Origin: Moringa oleifera
Taxonomy: Eukaryota; Streptophyta; Magnoliopsida; Brassicales; Moringaceae
Assembly: GCA_021397835.1 (NCBI GenBank)
Contig: JAJFZO010000882.1
Location: 3,963,501-4,027,500, forward strand
Direction: 5' to 3'
Length of the DNA: 64,000 bases
Below the pieces are notes generated by a model, which had not been told where the DNA came from, made no database searches, and was given only the letters and a program-made list of their open reading frames with translations. Each line of letters starts with the position of its first letter. Positions within the stretch are counted from its first letter, which is position 1. Below, in pieces: positions 11,480 to 24,338 of the stretch. A program made the translations under genes and the position numbers.

Positions 11480-14400
11480 ATGGCGTCCCTGACCCCGGGA
11501 GTTCTATCGAAACTGTTAGAGAACGCAGGCAACAAGGATGCCAAGGTCACCGGACAGCATCGCTCTCCTCTCCTCCAGGTCATAGAGATCGTCCCTTCGC
11601 TGGCCGACGATCCGTGGGACAGCAATGGCTTCTTCTTGAAGGTCTCTGACTCGCTGCATTCAGCTTACGTCTCGATCCCAAATGATGACGTCGATTTGAT
11701 TTACACGGACAAGATTCAGTTGGGGCAGTTCGTTTATGTGGCTGGGCTTGACGGAGGGTCCCCGGTTCCTGTACTTCGTGGGTTGAAGCCTGTACCCAGG
11801 AGACGTCCCTGCGTCGGGACACCTACTGATTTGGTGCCCAGTGATCTGTTGCCCATGTGCGCGTCTGTGGAATTCTCCAAGGAGAAAAGACCAAAGAAGG
11901 CCAATAAGGCGAAGCTAAAGGGTGATGCCTTTAATGATTCTACGAAGTTCAAAGCCAAGAACGGGAGTCTGGACATGAGGAGACTGAGTTTGGATTCTTC
12001 TAGGAGGGCTTGGGATAGCAGTCCAACCCTAAGGAATGCCGCTGAGCTCTCCTCTACGCGCCTTAAATCCAAACAGGTATGCTCTCTTTTCTCTCGCCCG
12101 TAAGCCCATGTGCCTCTTTGGTTAGCCTGTCAGCTTGTTGGCTAAAATAATTTCAGAAGGATGCATTTTGACTACTTCACTGGAGGGACTGAATGCTCAG
12201 TTTGGGCATGGACCTCTTTATCTGTAATTTATGAAGCTACATGTCTGTTCTCCTTAAAACTGAAATGATTTGATTAATGGACGCTAGGACTTATGCTGCA
12301 CTGTCAACACATGAGGGCAAACGGACTTACCATAACAATTTTTGTTATAGTTGAAAAGACTGAGATTTTTAAGTGCTGAGAGTAGGAAGGTGAGACAATT
12401 TGTACAGATTGTATCATTCACTTTTATTGTCAGGCTATTAGAAACTAAATGCCACGAATCCTTCCTTAGATATCATATTGTTGGCTATTTCAAATTTTCA
12501 GGTATTGTTTCACGCCTTAACTGTAGGTTTTGTAGCCCTGCACATTCCTCATTATAGTCGTGATGTTTGATACTCTTCACCAAATATTTAACATGGTTAC
12601 AAGGAATGCAAAAAAAGGGAAATTTTCTGTCATCTTGACTCTAGACCTTTGCATTTACAAACCTTTTTAGTTGATCGGCTGTCTCACTTGTCCGTCCTCA
12701 ACTGTTCTTTTATGAAGTTGATAATAATTGTAGACATTTGCTGCAGGTTCTTGCTGATGGGAAGGCTCCTTTTAAGAAAAATCCATCACAGAAGCGCCTG
12801 AGTTTGAATATTTCACCATTTAAAGGTAAAAACGATATATTTTCACCAAAATCAGGGAGTAAGCCTTCAAAAGAGGATGTGAGGTCAATATCTGGGGAAG
12901 CTATTCCATGCCACACTGTTAAGGTGCCCATTAGTTTCAGAACTTGGTCTGATCATCGAATATCTTGGAATGCACTTCCACCTACCATTCATAATCCTGG
13001 GAAGGTATTTTCAAAACTATTATTGTAATATATCTGTCTATGTCATGTCAAATTCTTTACTATGCCCGAAATGCTTTCAGGAAGCTGTGTCTCATAGGAA
13101 TGTCACTTTTTTGGCTGCTGCACGTGCACTGGAAGAAGCGTCGGCTATAGAGGCCATCATTCGTTGCTTGCAGTATGCTTCCTATTTACATATGATGTTC
13201 ATTTTCCTGCTGTTTTTGGTACTATGCGCTTGTTTTCTTTATTACATAGAGTGATAATTCGTTCATCAATGTTTTGTGAGCTCTTTGAGGGTATAAACGT
13301 GCATTGGCATAATTATTAGTTTAGTAATAATATTTGATCCTTTACAACAAGTATATTCTAAATTGATGATCTCTCATGAAAGAGTAGTTTCTTCTTTTAC
13401 AATTATTGCCTGACAAGGAAGACTAATTAAATGTGACATTTTGGTTTGGACAGTGGATGTACTAGGAAATTGAACACTTAAATCTGTAGATGGGAGAACA
13501 GTGTAATAACATGAATTTGCAACTTTGAGTCTTTGGTTACGAAGTTGCAGCATGTGCAATATGTGTTAGTGTCAAACCCTTAAATCTATGGATGCAGCTT
13601 AGGTGTGGTGGCTTTTACCCCACGTCCGGTCATGTCAAACTAGCATGAACAAAGCATGCTGATAAAGGAGATGCATGCGCTGATTTTGTAGCCAAATGCA
13701 GAAGGTGTGTTGAAAACTAGTTTTCCTATGCATGTGGTGAGAAACACTGAATTGGGGTTGCCATGACGTCAAGTAAGTGGCTCACAAGCAACCCCATCAG
13801 CCCGCTCAAGGGGAGAGTGGCAGAGGCAACACAAGCGAGCACCATTCTATGGTGGTGCAAACACGAGGAGGAATTCAATGACTTGGCTTGGCATGAACAA
13901 AAAGTCAAGTAAACAAAGAATGTCTTCCAACCAAGGATTTGGCCATTCTGGACAAAGAGGTGGCTAGAGAAAATGGCTGCTTATAAACACTACTTGTCTT
14001 GCTTGCTTGCATTTCTAATCTCTTTTTTGTTCTTTTTTTGTGAATTATTGTGGGTTGTGCAAACGACTGAATAGGTGAACGCACTTCAGCACCACTATAT
14101 TAATTGATTGTGCGGATTTAGCAATCAAAGGTGTGACGGTTAGTCTTCCAAACATCATGTAGAAGTAGCTGACAAAAGCATTTCGGTAACCTGGTTGCTT
14201 TTGTTACGAGGAAATAATGAAGCTAAAAAATACAAAAAAATAAAATAAAATTGTCCATATGGGAACAGATTTACTTATAAACAAAGTTGTCTGGAAAACA
14301 AGTCTTAGCAATACTAATGTCGACAAGGACTCAAAAAACACTTTCTGGAGCCACTGCTTTTTTTAAATATGACATATGTTGACAAGGTCTATGGAAGATG

Positions 14401-15609
14401 CCCTGAGGACTGTAAGAGAGCTTCTCAATGCGTTTTTTCTTATCCCCACCCTCTTGTTTAAGCTTTCACGCTTTCCGTGTTGCATAATGATTTAGTTTCT
14501 TTGTTTCATTATTTGAAAAACTGTGATTTGTTCACATATGTTTGGGAACTTAAGTAGTTTTGACCTTTGTCAATGGACCTGTGCGTGCCTTCATAATTCA
14601 CAATTTGTTTTTTGAAACTACCTACAGAATGGCGTACTCACTCTACATGGCCCTGTTTAATACCTTCATTCTTAAATTATGCCGTCATCTAGACAAAAGC
14701 ACAATGCTGGTTCAAAGTTCCAGAAACTTCCAGTCTGATCTGTCCGCATATAGTTGGTTGATATATTTTTTCTTTGCTTAGTTTCTTGTCTCTTTGTTCA
14801 TTTTTGCAATGATATAACGAATTTCTTTGCTCAGGGCATTCGCAGAACTGTGTGAATCCTCTCAGAAGGTATCTGCGGGGTCACTGGCAGAGCGATTTCT
14901 GAACATCCATAAGACAATGCAGAGAGCTGCCATGGCTGTTAATTCCTTGCTTAGCACAAGGCCTCCTGAAGCAAAATCAAGCTCGCAGCATCCTTTGGTC
15001 AGTATGTGCAAAACATTACCGTATAAGAAAGCCACTTCTTGGGTGCAAGCTGCTGTAGAGACTGATCTTTCAAAATTCAGACTTTTCAGAGATTTAGGAA
15101 AGAGTGAAAATGCCGACGGTCAGACATATGATCACTATGTCGTAATAGAAAATACTTCAAAGGATCTGAATTCTGAGAACAATCCGCACCAGAAAAAACT
15201 GAGTCCTAAAGATCACTGCACTTTCTTACCAGGTTCAGGTGCTAAGCTGGTGCCATGCCCTTCAAAGAAGAATTTTTCACCCGCGAACAGAATGAGTGTT
15301 GAAAGGAACAGCTGGTCCACTGGAACTGGGATTAAAGAGGCGGCAAGTTTAGCGGAAAAGTTGCTCTTGGTTTCTCGTGAATGGTTCTTGAGGTATTTGG
15401 AGGATTCATTAAACAAAGGATTTGGGTTAAGCAGAGGGGAAGGAAGCAACAAAATTGCTTATCTTTTAGTGCAGCTTAAAAGAGTGAATCAGTGGCTGGA
15501 TGACTCTGTTGTGAGTGGATTAGATGCTAATCAGAAGATAGAGCACATTAGAAAGAAGTTACGTAGTTTCTTACTAGAGCATGTTGATTCTGATATTGCA
15601 GGCAAGTAG
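11480..15609 (+). CDS. DUF936 family protein
   Basis: Four coding exons, 11480-12076, 12747-13004, 13081-13172 and 14835-15609, give 573 aa with joining phases. The N-terminus [17 protein letters not shown], the segment [19 protein letters not shown] and the block [17 protein letters not shown] identify the plant-specific DUF936 family. Residues 1-125 are the conserved domain, ending near the [15 protein letters not shown] motif. The middle (about 130-285) is basic, Ser-rich and probably disordered. A helical C-terminal region includes [16 protein letters not shown] across the exon 3-4 junction and [19 protein letters not shown]. The biochemical role of the family is not established. The 1.66-kb third intron has no recognisable element. 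An AATAAA at 15797 is a plausible poly(A) signal. Exon 1 is clearly GC-richer than the rest. Confidence 0.92.
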
Positions 15610-15975
15610 ATCATTTATATTGTAAGAACTAACTGAAGTTAAACAATCTGGGATATATTTGACATCACTAACTGATTTTCAATTCAGCTAGATCGTGGCT
15701 AGGAGTTTTGTCACTGTACATTGAGCAAGTTTAGCAGAACCCAGAAGCAGCAAAGGGCAGTGACTTCTAACTCTGTACTGCCTTATCTTTCCGTTGAATA
15801 AAAACACCTAGAGGTTCTGAGTTATGATTGGTAGATGTTGCTTATCAACAATGATGGGTAATGTATACACTGCAGTAGATGTCAAGTAACACAAAGCTGA
15901 AGAAAGAAAACTTGTATTATGTTTGCTGTGCGAATTTGTATACATAAGTTGCTTTATTAGCAAATTCAGTTGTCA
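15610..15975. other. Short convergent intergenic gap with facing poly(A) signals
   Basis: The 366 bp between the stop codons of the DUF936 gene and the CHX gene carry AATAAA on the plus strand at 15797-15802 and on the minus strand (TTTATT on plus) at 15953-15958. The 3' ends therefore converge and the transcripts may overlap. Confidence 0.6.
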
Positions 15976-18849
15976 TCAGCATCTTTCCTTCTGCGCCATG
16001 AATGGCTCAGCATCAAGCTTACTCCCAGTTGCCAGCTGGGCGCTGGCGGAGGTTCCATAGCCGTCGTCATCATCATTGCTAGCAAGGTATTGCTGCACTA
16101 CCAGAACAGAGGCATGCAACGTGAAAGTAGAGGAACTTAGAATATCCCCTATGGATCCCAACTCCGGGCAGCTGCTCCAATCAGATAGCCCTCCTGTGAG
16201 CGGCGAGTTCACTCCTTGCCCTCGTCCTACAATGTACAGATCGTACTGGTCTTCCAATTCTCTTATGGCCGCAATCGTTTGTTGCCCGTCATTCACCACC
16301 TTCTCTAAGTAACTTATGGAAGGATCATTCACGGTTTTGAAGGTGAACTCGTACAAGCACTCGTCGTCTTTGTGCTTCTCCCGCTCGTACCACTGCCATG
16401 ATGCTGCATCCTGATCTTGACTGATGGAACGCATTGCATCCTCACCGGTAACGAATCTAACTACGGTTAACCTGACGGTGTGATCCTTGGCCATCCTCCA
16501 GGCGTAAGTTAAGGCCTCTCGGTCATCAGGCCCCCCTATGAAGCACATGGCAATCTGTTTCCTTGTAACAATCCCAGGATGGTCATGATCAGATCCATGT
16601 TGCGATTCGGTGCGCACTACACCCATTCCACGGTCGACCAATAGACCCACAGAACAGGGAGCATTCTTGAATACGTTGTGGTTGATGCTAGCAAAATCGG
16701 AGTTCTCATCCCCCATGGTACCGTCAGCAGTTAACTGCTTGTGAAACGGCAGGATGATGAAGCTGACACGCTTATCCTCAGCGAGGCTGCAAATATCCTC
16801 GTGCATGGTGGCGTATGGGGAAACGGCTGTAATTGTCTGAACCACCACGGTCTCATTCTCCTCCCCAATGCTTTGGAAGGCTTCGGCAATTTGGTCCGGC
16901 TCGGCCTTTTTGCCATCAGAGAAGCTTCCCGTGGACTTGCAATTCTCGTGCATGATAAGCATGGAGGCTGCAGTACGTCCTGTGAGCTCCACAAGGTGGA
17001 CAGCGAAGACGCAGAGGGGGGATTCCATGGTGGGATAAGAAGCTCTTAGGAGGTTCATAATTCCTGTTGCGTTGCGAAAGTTATGGACGCACGCCAGGAT
17101 TCGGAACTCTGTATCCTGCTTGATTCCCTCTATGATCCTGTGCTTGTATTGTAGCATCAGCTTTTGAGGTCTGTATGTTAGAGCGATGATGGGCTTCACC
17201 AGGCATGACATTACGAGCAGTACCAGCACCATCAACGGAAATGCTCTGTTGTCCAAAACCTGAGCATGGGGTGGCATTATTATTCGCATGATGAAATTAT
17301 GAGAAAATTAACTACATGATACAGTGGAATGGTACTGTATCACCAACCAAATGAAGCTAGAAAAATAACCAGAAAATAAGTTGTTGCTGGAGATATGAGC
17401 TTACCCGCATGTCACGGCCCGCATTAAGGATAATGAGTGCCAAAATGCCTTTGGTGTTCATGAGCAGCCCAAGAGCTACACCCTCTTTCGGTGGCATGCC
17501 GTAGAGTACAGAGACTATAAAAGTGATTACGATCTTGGCCAGACATCCCACAACAGCAGCCAAAGCTATCAGTGCTCCGGACGTATTTTTCACCGAGTAC
17601 AGAATGTCTGATCGTAACCCACTTGTAATGAAGAAAAGAGGAATCAAAATGCCTGAGACGAAATCATCAAGTTTCTCCACCAGTATAATTTTGATCATGT
17701 GGCCCTGTGGCATGATAACCCCTAACATGAAGGAACCTACGATGGAGTGGGAGCCACATGCATCCGTGGTGAGTCCGAAAAGCGCAACCCCGGCCAGAAT
17801 CAACCATATGTGGTTGTCGCTCACATGCCCTTTTTGGGTGGTACTGGAGATCGCCCACGCCAGAGCTGGACGCACTGCAAACCAACACAGCAAGAGGAAG
17901 GCAAGGGAGGAAAGCAACGAGAATGATTTACCGTGCTTGGTGAAAGCTGACACGGCCACTATAAAAAGAAGCCAAGTACAGAGGTCGGTGACGATGGCAG
18001 CAGACATGGCCGTCCTTCCGGTGTCTGTGCGGAGGAGCTTGAGATCTGCTAGTATTCTAGCAAGGTCGGGGAAGTTTGTGGCGGACAGAACGATGGCCCA
18101 AAACACACCAGGAAGAGCTTCTTCAGAAGCCACTGAGACTTGTTGCACTATGCAATATAGTACTACCCCAACCACAGAAGGGAACAAGATTCCCGCAGCG
18201 GCAATCCCCAGGGCCTTTGTCTCAGAGCGCCTGATTAGTCTTAGGTCCATCTCCAACCCTACCAAGAACATGTAGTACACCAGGGACAGGTTTGCAAATG
18301 TCTCCAGAACCATGGTATACCTGTAAGGAAATATGAAATTCTTGAAGACTATGGTCTCCCCAACTCCGGTTGGACCCAGTAGCAGACCACACTGCAATGC
18401 ATTGCAGATACGTAGAGATGGGTACATGCATGTATAAGCAAGAAAAAGAAGGAATAATCGTTAACTGTAGCGTCACTGTCATACGGACCCAGAAAATCCA
18501 TGCATATTCATCTCTATATATATGTTCCTCTGCATGCAGTAATAGCAAAAAGGAAATAAGAAACTTAGACAAGGAGGAAAGCACAACCACTTACAAGGAT
18601 CTGTGCCACAAAAGGAGGTAAGTAGACAAGTCTGGCAGCGTAGAAGAAGATGCGATAAACAAGATTAGAAATGAACAATTGCATGATGAAGAATGGGAGA
18701 GATGTGGTCAAGGCGTTGGTGTTTTGCGTTGTTGTATTTGCAAATGGGAAAAGGGAGAAGGTATTGTTAAAATCTCGGTAATAACATATTTGCAGACCAT
18801 CTATTGTCTTGTCCATGGTAAGTCCTTCATCTTTGAAATAGTTGGTCAT
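15976..18849 (-). CDS. CHX-type cation/H+ exchanger (CPA2 family)
   Basis: Three coding exons on the minus strand, 18595-18849, 17405-18391 and 15976-17259, all in phase 0, give 841 aa, the usual length for plant CHX proteins. The N-terminal half is a Na+/H+ exchanger domain with many hydrophobic helices: QILCGLLLGPTGVG, YYMFLVGLEMDL, ARILADLKLLRTDTGR (about residues 196-211) and an Asp in the TD pair at 220-221 where the family usually has ND. The C-terminal half is the soluble CHX regulatory region, with FRILACVHNFRN and CSVGLLVDRGMG. Such proteins exchange K+ or Na+ for H+ at endomembranes or the plasma membrane. Which of the many CHX paralogues this is cannot be decided. The FPVL motif reads FPDL here. 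A second Met at residue 12 could also start translation. Confidence 0.93.
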
Positions 18850-18873
18850 TTTTTCCTTGTACGATGAGCACGG

Positions 18874-18919
18874 TAGCTATGGCGTCTTTCTTCAATTAGC
18901 TACGGCGTCTCTCTTCAAT
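18874..18919. repeat. 23-bp tandem duplication in the CHX upstream region
   Basis: TAGCTATGGCGTC... and TAGCTACGGCGTC... are adjacent copies (18874-18896 and 18897-18919) that differ at two positions. They lie 25-70 bp upstream of the CHX start codon, probably in its 5' leader. Confidence 0.85.
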
Positions 18920-19581
18920 CACCAGACAATCATGGGACGCGCAACTAAGGGTCGATATTTTGAAGAGAAAGCGCGACAAAGGAACAGGTTGGCTATGGCT
19001 GTAGGAAGGAATAGCATGTGCTCTTTACAAGATGATCAGCAAATTAATGTATGGTTTTCCGTTGTGTTAGGTGTTTTTCCTTCTCATGCCAACTTCCTGC
19101 CCTTTCGACATTAGCATGTCAACGCCAATTTTACAGCTCAGTTTAAGACCATTTCTGGCTTAACGACTCTGAGCCCTTGCCTCCTTACCGATATTAATTA
19201 ATTTCTTAATTGCCTTCTAATTAAATCAAGCGTACATTAATGGGGCTGTGCCAGATTAGGGAAAACAAAAAATTTATTACGTGATGTTTCTTGTCAAATC
19301 CTTTAAAAGATTTGAAGCAGGCAAAAGGTGTGGCATTTATTTAGTTGTGCCAACTACTTTACCAGCTGGAATCAATATCTTAATTATTCCTAGTGTCATT
19401 AATTAGGTTTAGATGGCTGAAATATGCTTAGATGGGAAAGGTTAATAAAAGACAAGTTGCTGCCTTTTTTTTTTTTTTTGTCACAATAGGTTAAAAAAAT
19501 AAAAATTACGAGGGTAAAATATCTTGGTGATCCATGAAAGGAGAAAATTTACATGATCATATGCAAACAAACTAATTCTTA

Positions 19582-19956
19582 TAGCATATTTGATTTACAG
19601 AAATATCAATTTTTTAATTTTATTTTATACTATTTTTTTAATATTTAATTTATTTTTATCATAAAATTATAATTTTTTGAAAAATTTTAATATTACTTTT
19701 CTATTAATTAATATTATTTTAATAAAAATTTAATAAAAAAATTAAATAAACTATAATTAATTTAGTTAAAAATATACTAATTTTTTAAATTTGTTTTAAT
19801 TACTTTTCTATTTTATTATTTAATAAATCAAATACATAAAAATAAATTTATATTCTATTTAATTTTAATAAATTAAACATAATAATAGTTATTTTTTATT
19901 TTTTAAAAAATATTTATTTTATTTTCCCTTTATTTCACTATATGAACCAAACATTA
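19582..19956. mobile_element. Short AT-rich MITE, same family as the 42.2-kb copy
   Basis: The left end TAGCATATTTGATT follows TTA (19579-19581). The right end contains ATGAACCAAACATTA and is followed by TTA (19957-19959). The interior shares a long stretch with the 42218-43013 element, including AATTAATTTAGTT, TATACTA, AATTACTTTTCTA and AAACATAATAATAG in the same order. TTA target duplications and a GTTTGGTT-type end suggest a PIF/Harbinger-like (Tourist-type) MITE. It has no coding capacity. The exact right boundary is uncertain by a few bases. Confidence 0.7.
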
Positions 19957-20171
19957 TTAGTAATTAAAAAGTGACGGGCCGGGAAGGTGAGAGATTTGAT
20001 AATCAATGCTTTTGAAAAGTGGCTAGCTTTTCTGGCCCAATTAACCTGTCAACTTTAATTGATGAAAGAGGAGTGACCGCACTCAATACGAGTATCTTTA
20101 TTCAATTGGGGCCCGCTGCCGGCCCTCAGCTTTAATCCAAAAAAACTTACCTAAATTTAAGCGCGCACGTG

Positions 20172-20198
20172 TATATATATATATATATATATATATAT
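20172..20198. repeat. (TA)n microsatellite
   Basis: A TA run of about 13 units directly downstream of a CACGTG palindrome (20166-20171). Confidence 0.95.
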
Positions 20199-20320
20199 CC
20201 TTTTTACCGTGAAAGAAACGGTAATTATTACTTAGTTATGTGGAGCCATGCAATTTTCATGGTTCATTCCAAAGATTATGGTAAATAGTTGGCAACAGCA
20301 GGATTGATGTAACGGAACGT

Positions 20321-22071
20321 TCAGACTTCATCGCTGTTCCAGTTGCTCTTCATCTTAGGACCTGTAGGCCCTTCCTGCCCCAGTAATTCTTTTGGCAGAT
20401 TGTTCATGAACTTCTTGAAAGCAGATTTCAGCTTTCCGGGCAGTATTTTTGCTATGTTGTTGATCTCATCCGCGATGTCATATTCAATCTTCGGACCCCA
20501 TTCCCTGAAATAGTTAAGCCATGGTGGCTCAGTGACTGTGGCCATGCCCATGTACTTAGCAGCGACTACTGCGTATCCCCCTCGGCGTCCGGTGTCCATC
20601 AACATCTTACTCTTTGCAGTATCATTCCTGATTCCTATTCCCCCACTGCCTTGTAAAACGAGGCCCGGCTTTGAATACATAGCGTGACCATGCAAGGATG
20701 CATAGCCCACCGCTTTGTTACCGTCCTGAAACTCGAGCTCTGGAGCAGTCACCCACCTGCCCCCACTGTGTTCCGAGAAATACACACTCCACAGCTGTCC
20801 GTTGAAATTGCTCACTCTCAGCGTCAAGTGCTCCCAGTCACCCACGTGCTGCCCTATCCGCCCCAACCCCACGTTGAACAACCCAACTTTAGCCCTGGCA
20901 GCTCCATTGAAAGGGTAGAACACCCATATCGCTATGTCAGTGAAGGTTGCGCCCAGCATTGGTTTTATGTGCAAATACACTTGGCTATTCTCCATATCTC
21001 CCTTCCTTACTCTCTCCCTCGCCTTTTCATCCCTTGGAAGATCCAACCAATAGGCTCCGTCATTTGAACCACCCTGAGGAAGGTTCGACCCTGTTGCTTC
21101 AATTGGCACTGGTTTGGACTCTTCCCCCTTCTTATATAGCAGCGCCCCGTTGGTAAAGTACCAGCTCACAGAAGACGGAAGGTACTCCTCATCAGGATGG
21201 AAGTATATCCACGGGGAGAAACACTCAAATATAGCTTCAATTTGGCGCATGTTAGGCATGCAAGAGAAATCCGACCTGGCATTCTTCAAACAGGCTGGAG
21301 ACAGAGTAGTGACAGACCCATCATTGGCCACAAATGTGCCCGTGCACACACCCATTGCTTCGGTGCCTCTGTTGCTCGGCCTCAAACTATAAACTTGGAA
21401 TGCATCTGCCATTGCGTTCTTGCCTCCCCCCCATATCCAGCTGTCATTCTCGCACTGCTCCGTTAGATCGGATCGGACACAACGAATCTTGTCCAAGGAA
21501 GGCTTCTCAGGAGAATTTGTGACCACATGGCCTAAAGCTTTGTAACCATCTGCGGGCGTAGGAAGCCAGATATAGCCCATCCCATCTTGTTTAATTTTGA
21601 GGGACTCGCTGCTCCAGACAAGAGCGTAGTCCAATGGCTGCTTCAAAGCATCACCTGTCTCATCTTTCCCCACAAGAACCCATCCAAAAAGCTGCCTGTC
21701 GTTGGGTTGAGCATAGCAGCCTAGCATATAGAATCCTTCCGGCACAGGTGAGGGCTCGAAGAATGTGGCGCCAAGGTTGCTGGGACCCCCTTCGTGAGTA
21801 GCCCAGACTTTGTTGAATGACCATATCTGACACACTTGCAGACCACCTAGATCGATAGCTCCACTTGCAAACCCTTCACCTGCAGTCATTAATCTAATCA
21901 AAATTGGCATAAAAACAGCTTAGCTGGGTGGCTCATCGTTGAGGAATTAGGTATACCTGGTGGCCAAGATGGCAGCGGAGAGGGAAGCTTGAAGGTGGTT
22001 TCAATTGGCAAAGCTCTGCTCTTCTTGGAGACATTTGTTGCAGAAGGCGAGTTGGCGATGCAGTTCCCCAT
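20321..22071 (-). CDS. DUF946 / Vps62-like protein
   Basis: Two coding exons on the minus strand, 21957-22071 and 20321-21879, join in phase (G|GT) to give 557 aa, the usual family length. Exon 1 encodes MGNCIANSPS, a possible N-myristoylation site (MGNC), and a Pro-rich linker LPSPLPSWPPG. Exon 2 starts GEGFASGAIDLGGLQVCQIW, the family signature, and later has FHPDEEYLPSSVSWYF and VGDWEHLTLRV. The family is annotated as vacuolar protein sorting-associated protein 62 (DUF946) from similarity to fungal Vps62; the plant function is not established. The DIGRRGG-like region reads DTGRRGGYAVV here. A TATTTAAA-type box on the minus strand near 22236-22243 could be its TATA element. Confidence 0.9.
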
Positions 22072-24338
22072 GGCTGAACTTGGAAAAGAAAAGGTATCTT
22101 TGAAGATGAAGATATTAATTTGGGCTACCACAGGGAGAACAAAGATAACAAAGCAGAAGCATGTTGGAGATATAAACGTAGAAGTCAATACCAATAAAGG
22201 GACCTTGCATTGAATGTTCCGTGCAAGAAAGCCAAATGACAATTTAAATACGCAGTTGTATGGTTTTATATTTGATTAAAACTTCTCTTCTGCACCAAAT
22301 AAGTCCCCAGCATTGCTTAATTGATAAGAAAGTTGTTGCTGGATCAGGACTGACCTGAACCTGTATATTTCTACAGCATTGAATTGCTTTGTGTTGTACA
22401 GCTTCTACTGATTAAGTTGTATAAATTATTATCTGTATAAAGATTTTGGCTATCCTGAGCTTAAGCCACAATAATCCAATACATTATCAATATGGGAGAT
22501 GAGAGCTAGATACCATCCTTGGTGGGTTGGTTTAGGTTGCCGAAACAGAAAGGTTAGCTGGGGTTCCAAAATATCCTACTCATTGAAACGAAGCATGTAT
22601 ACAGTTCCCCTTTAATGTGTGCAAAGACAAGTAGTCTTACTGAAAAATTGAACTCACTTGCTCTTATCCTCTATAGAACAATTAAGTAATGTTGTTTTCT
22701 GACAGCAAATTAAGCATGCATGGCTAAGATCAGTTGACTATATATCTTAATTGGCCGCTGCAGTGGGTGTGTCTGGTTGATGATTGTCTTCTAAATCTTC
22801 ATTGCGTTACAGTTAGAGGGATGCTGGTTCTGCTTCCAAATGGCAATCATCCATCTTTGCTTAATTTAGTTTACTTGGCCGGAATCCATGTTAGTAGTAG
22901 TTAATTTCTCATGTTTGTTGTAGCTCTTTTTTGAGCAAATATTTGCTTTGTAAACTAACATTATTCTCTGCATTGATCATGTTCTCCTTTTAGAACAAGC
23001 AGCACCGGCGCATTATAGACACCATCCATTTAGAATTAGTATACATATTAAGACTGTTGAGACAAAATGGTTAATCTTTGTTTTCATTTCAGAATTAATG
23101 TTTATTTTTTTATAATTATTTTTAAAGATGAATATTATCTTTTGTCATTATCTGTTGATAATTATTCACTTTATAATTTAAATTGTGAATATCTGAAGAG
23201 CAAGGAAATTGGATTCATTTCATTTTATTTTATGTAGTTTATACACAAAAAAAAAAAGGAGGAGGAGAAAGTTGTAGGACTAACTTCTGTATTTTATTTT
23301 TTATAAATAGAATCTTCTCTGGGGGATATAAGAATAATTTCAATATGTCATCTTCTTATTTTTTATTTATTTCATGTGTTATAAATATTTAAATTATTGA
23401 TTATTGATTATTGTGTTAGATTTTAGCACAATTTTAAACAAAAAAAAAAAGAATAAATCCTAGAGAAGCGGTAAAATGAAAAAGGGTCTCCACCGCAAGC
23501 AGTGAGAGTTTGTGAGATGTGGTGAGCGGCAGAAGACTGACCTCAGCCTGTCAGGGTGGGATATGATTGACTAGTGGGAAACCCGGCCAATTTCAGCAAT
23601 ACTTAATTTACAGGCGCACGGACGGCTTTGACTTAATTGAACACTCAAAACACTGTCAGAAACGGATCCTTAAGGGGGAAATCCAAGGCATGATCAGAGT
23701 AGGGACCATAATATTTTCCCACTGGAGGATCCCAATTAAATCCGCGACCAAAGCGATTAACTATTACCTGAGACAATACCAGCTACATCTATTAGGAAAC
23801 AAAAGAAATCATTTTTAGGACTCTGTCCACAAACTGTGGAACCGTCCTGGTAATGCAAGACATCCTTTTCTGCTGGGGCAACTTATCCATCTCCATGCCT
23901 CACCTATTTAAAAGCGTGCATACCTTCCCAAATTGCTCAACAATACATATATATAGAGAAAGAAAACAAGAGGATCATTTCAAACATTTACTGTGATTGC
24001 AAAATTGAAAAGTAGCTCCAGATCAGCTTGTATGACGGGTCAAATTGACTACAGCTTCAGCTGGCACTAGAGCACCTTGTAGGATGGGTTAGATTGACCA
24101 AGACTTCAGCTGGCTTTGAGCAATTTCTCTCTTCATCTCAACAAAATTCTGGTTGAAGAACCCATAAGAAAAAAAATAAAATTCTAAGTTCATTCTTTAT
24201 TCCTAAAAACATATTACTTTTGCAAAAGTTAAAAGGCAAACTCCAAAAGGTACATCCAAAAACAGAAGGCCATTTTGCTTAGGTGAAGGGCATTTAAAAG
24301 CCGGCAGTTGCCTAGCCCTACGCGGACACAGCACCACA
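22072..24338. other. Divergent intergenic region between DUF946 and HEXO2-like genes
   Basis: No coding frame is supported. The left part carries the DUF946 promoter. The middle (about 23050-23450) is very AT-rich. The right part carries the HEXO2-like promoter, with a TATATATA run near 23945, a 49-bp tandem duplication at 24027-24124 and a TTTAAAA box near 24292. A frame at 23567-23818 starts at TTG and has no recognised similarity. Confidence 0.5.
24027..24124. repeat. 49-bp tandem duplication in the HEXO2-like promoter
   Basis: Two adjacent diverged copies (24027-24075 and 24076-24124) share CTTGTA, GATTGAC or AATTGAC, and CTTCAGCTGGC in the same positions. They lie 215-310 bp upstream of the start codon. 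Confidence 0.8.

Larger units (their letters stand above)
18850..20320. other. Intergenic region upstream of CHX
   Basis: This interval holds the CHX promoter (reading leftward), a 23-bp tandem duplication at 18874-18919, an AT-rich MITE at 19582-19956 and a TA microsatellite at 20172-20198. No coding frame is supported. Confidence 0.6.

Noticed and set aside
17523..18275. 250-codon plus-strand frame
   Set aside because: It lies exactly antisense to CHX exon 2, whose family motifs are clear on the minus strand; this is a shadow frame.
20684..21522. Several plus-strand frames of 60-130 codons
   Set aside because: All are antisense to the DUF946 exon and have no recognisable motif.
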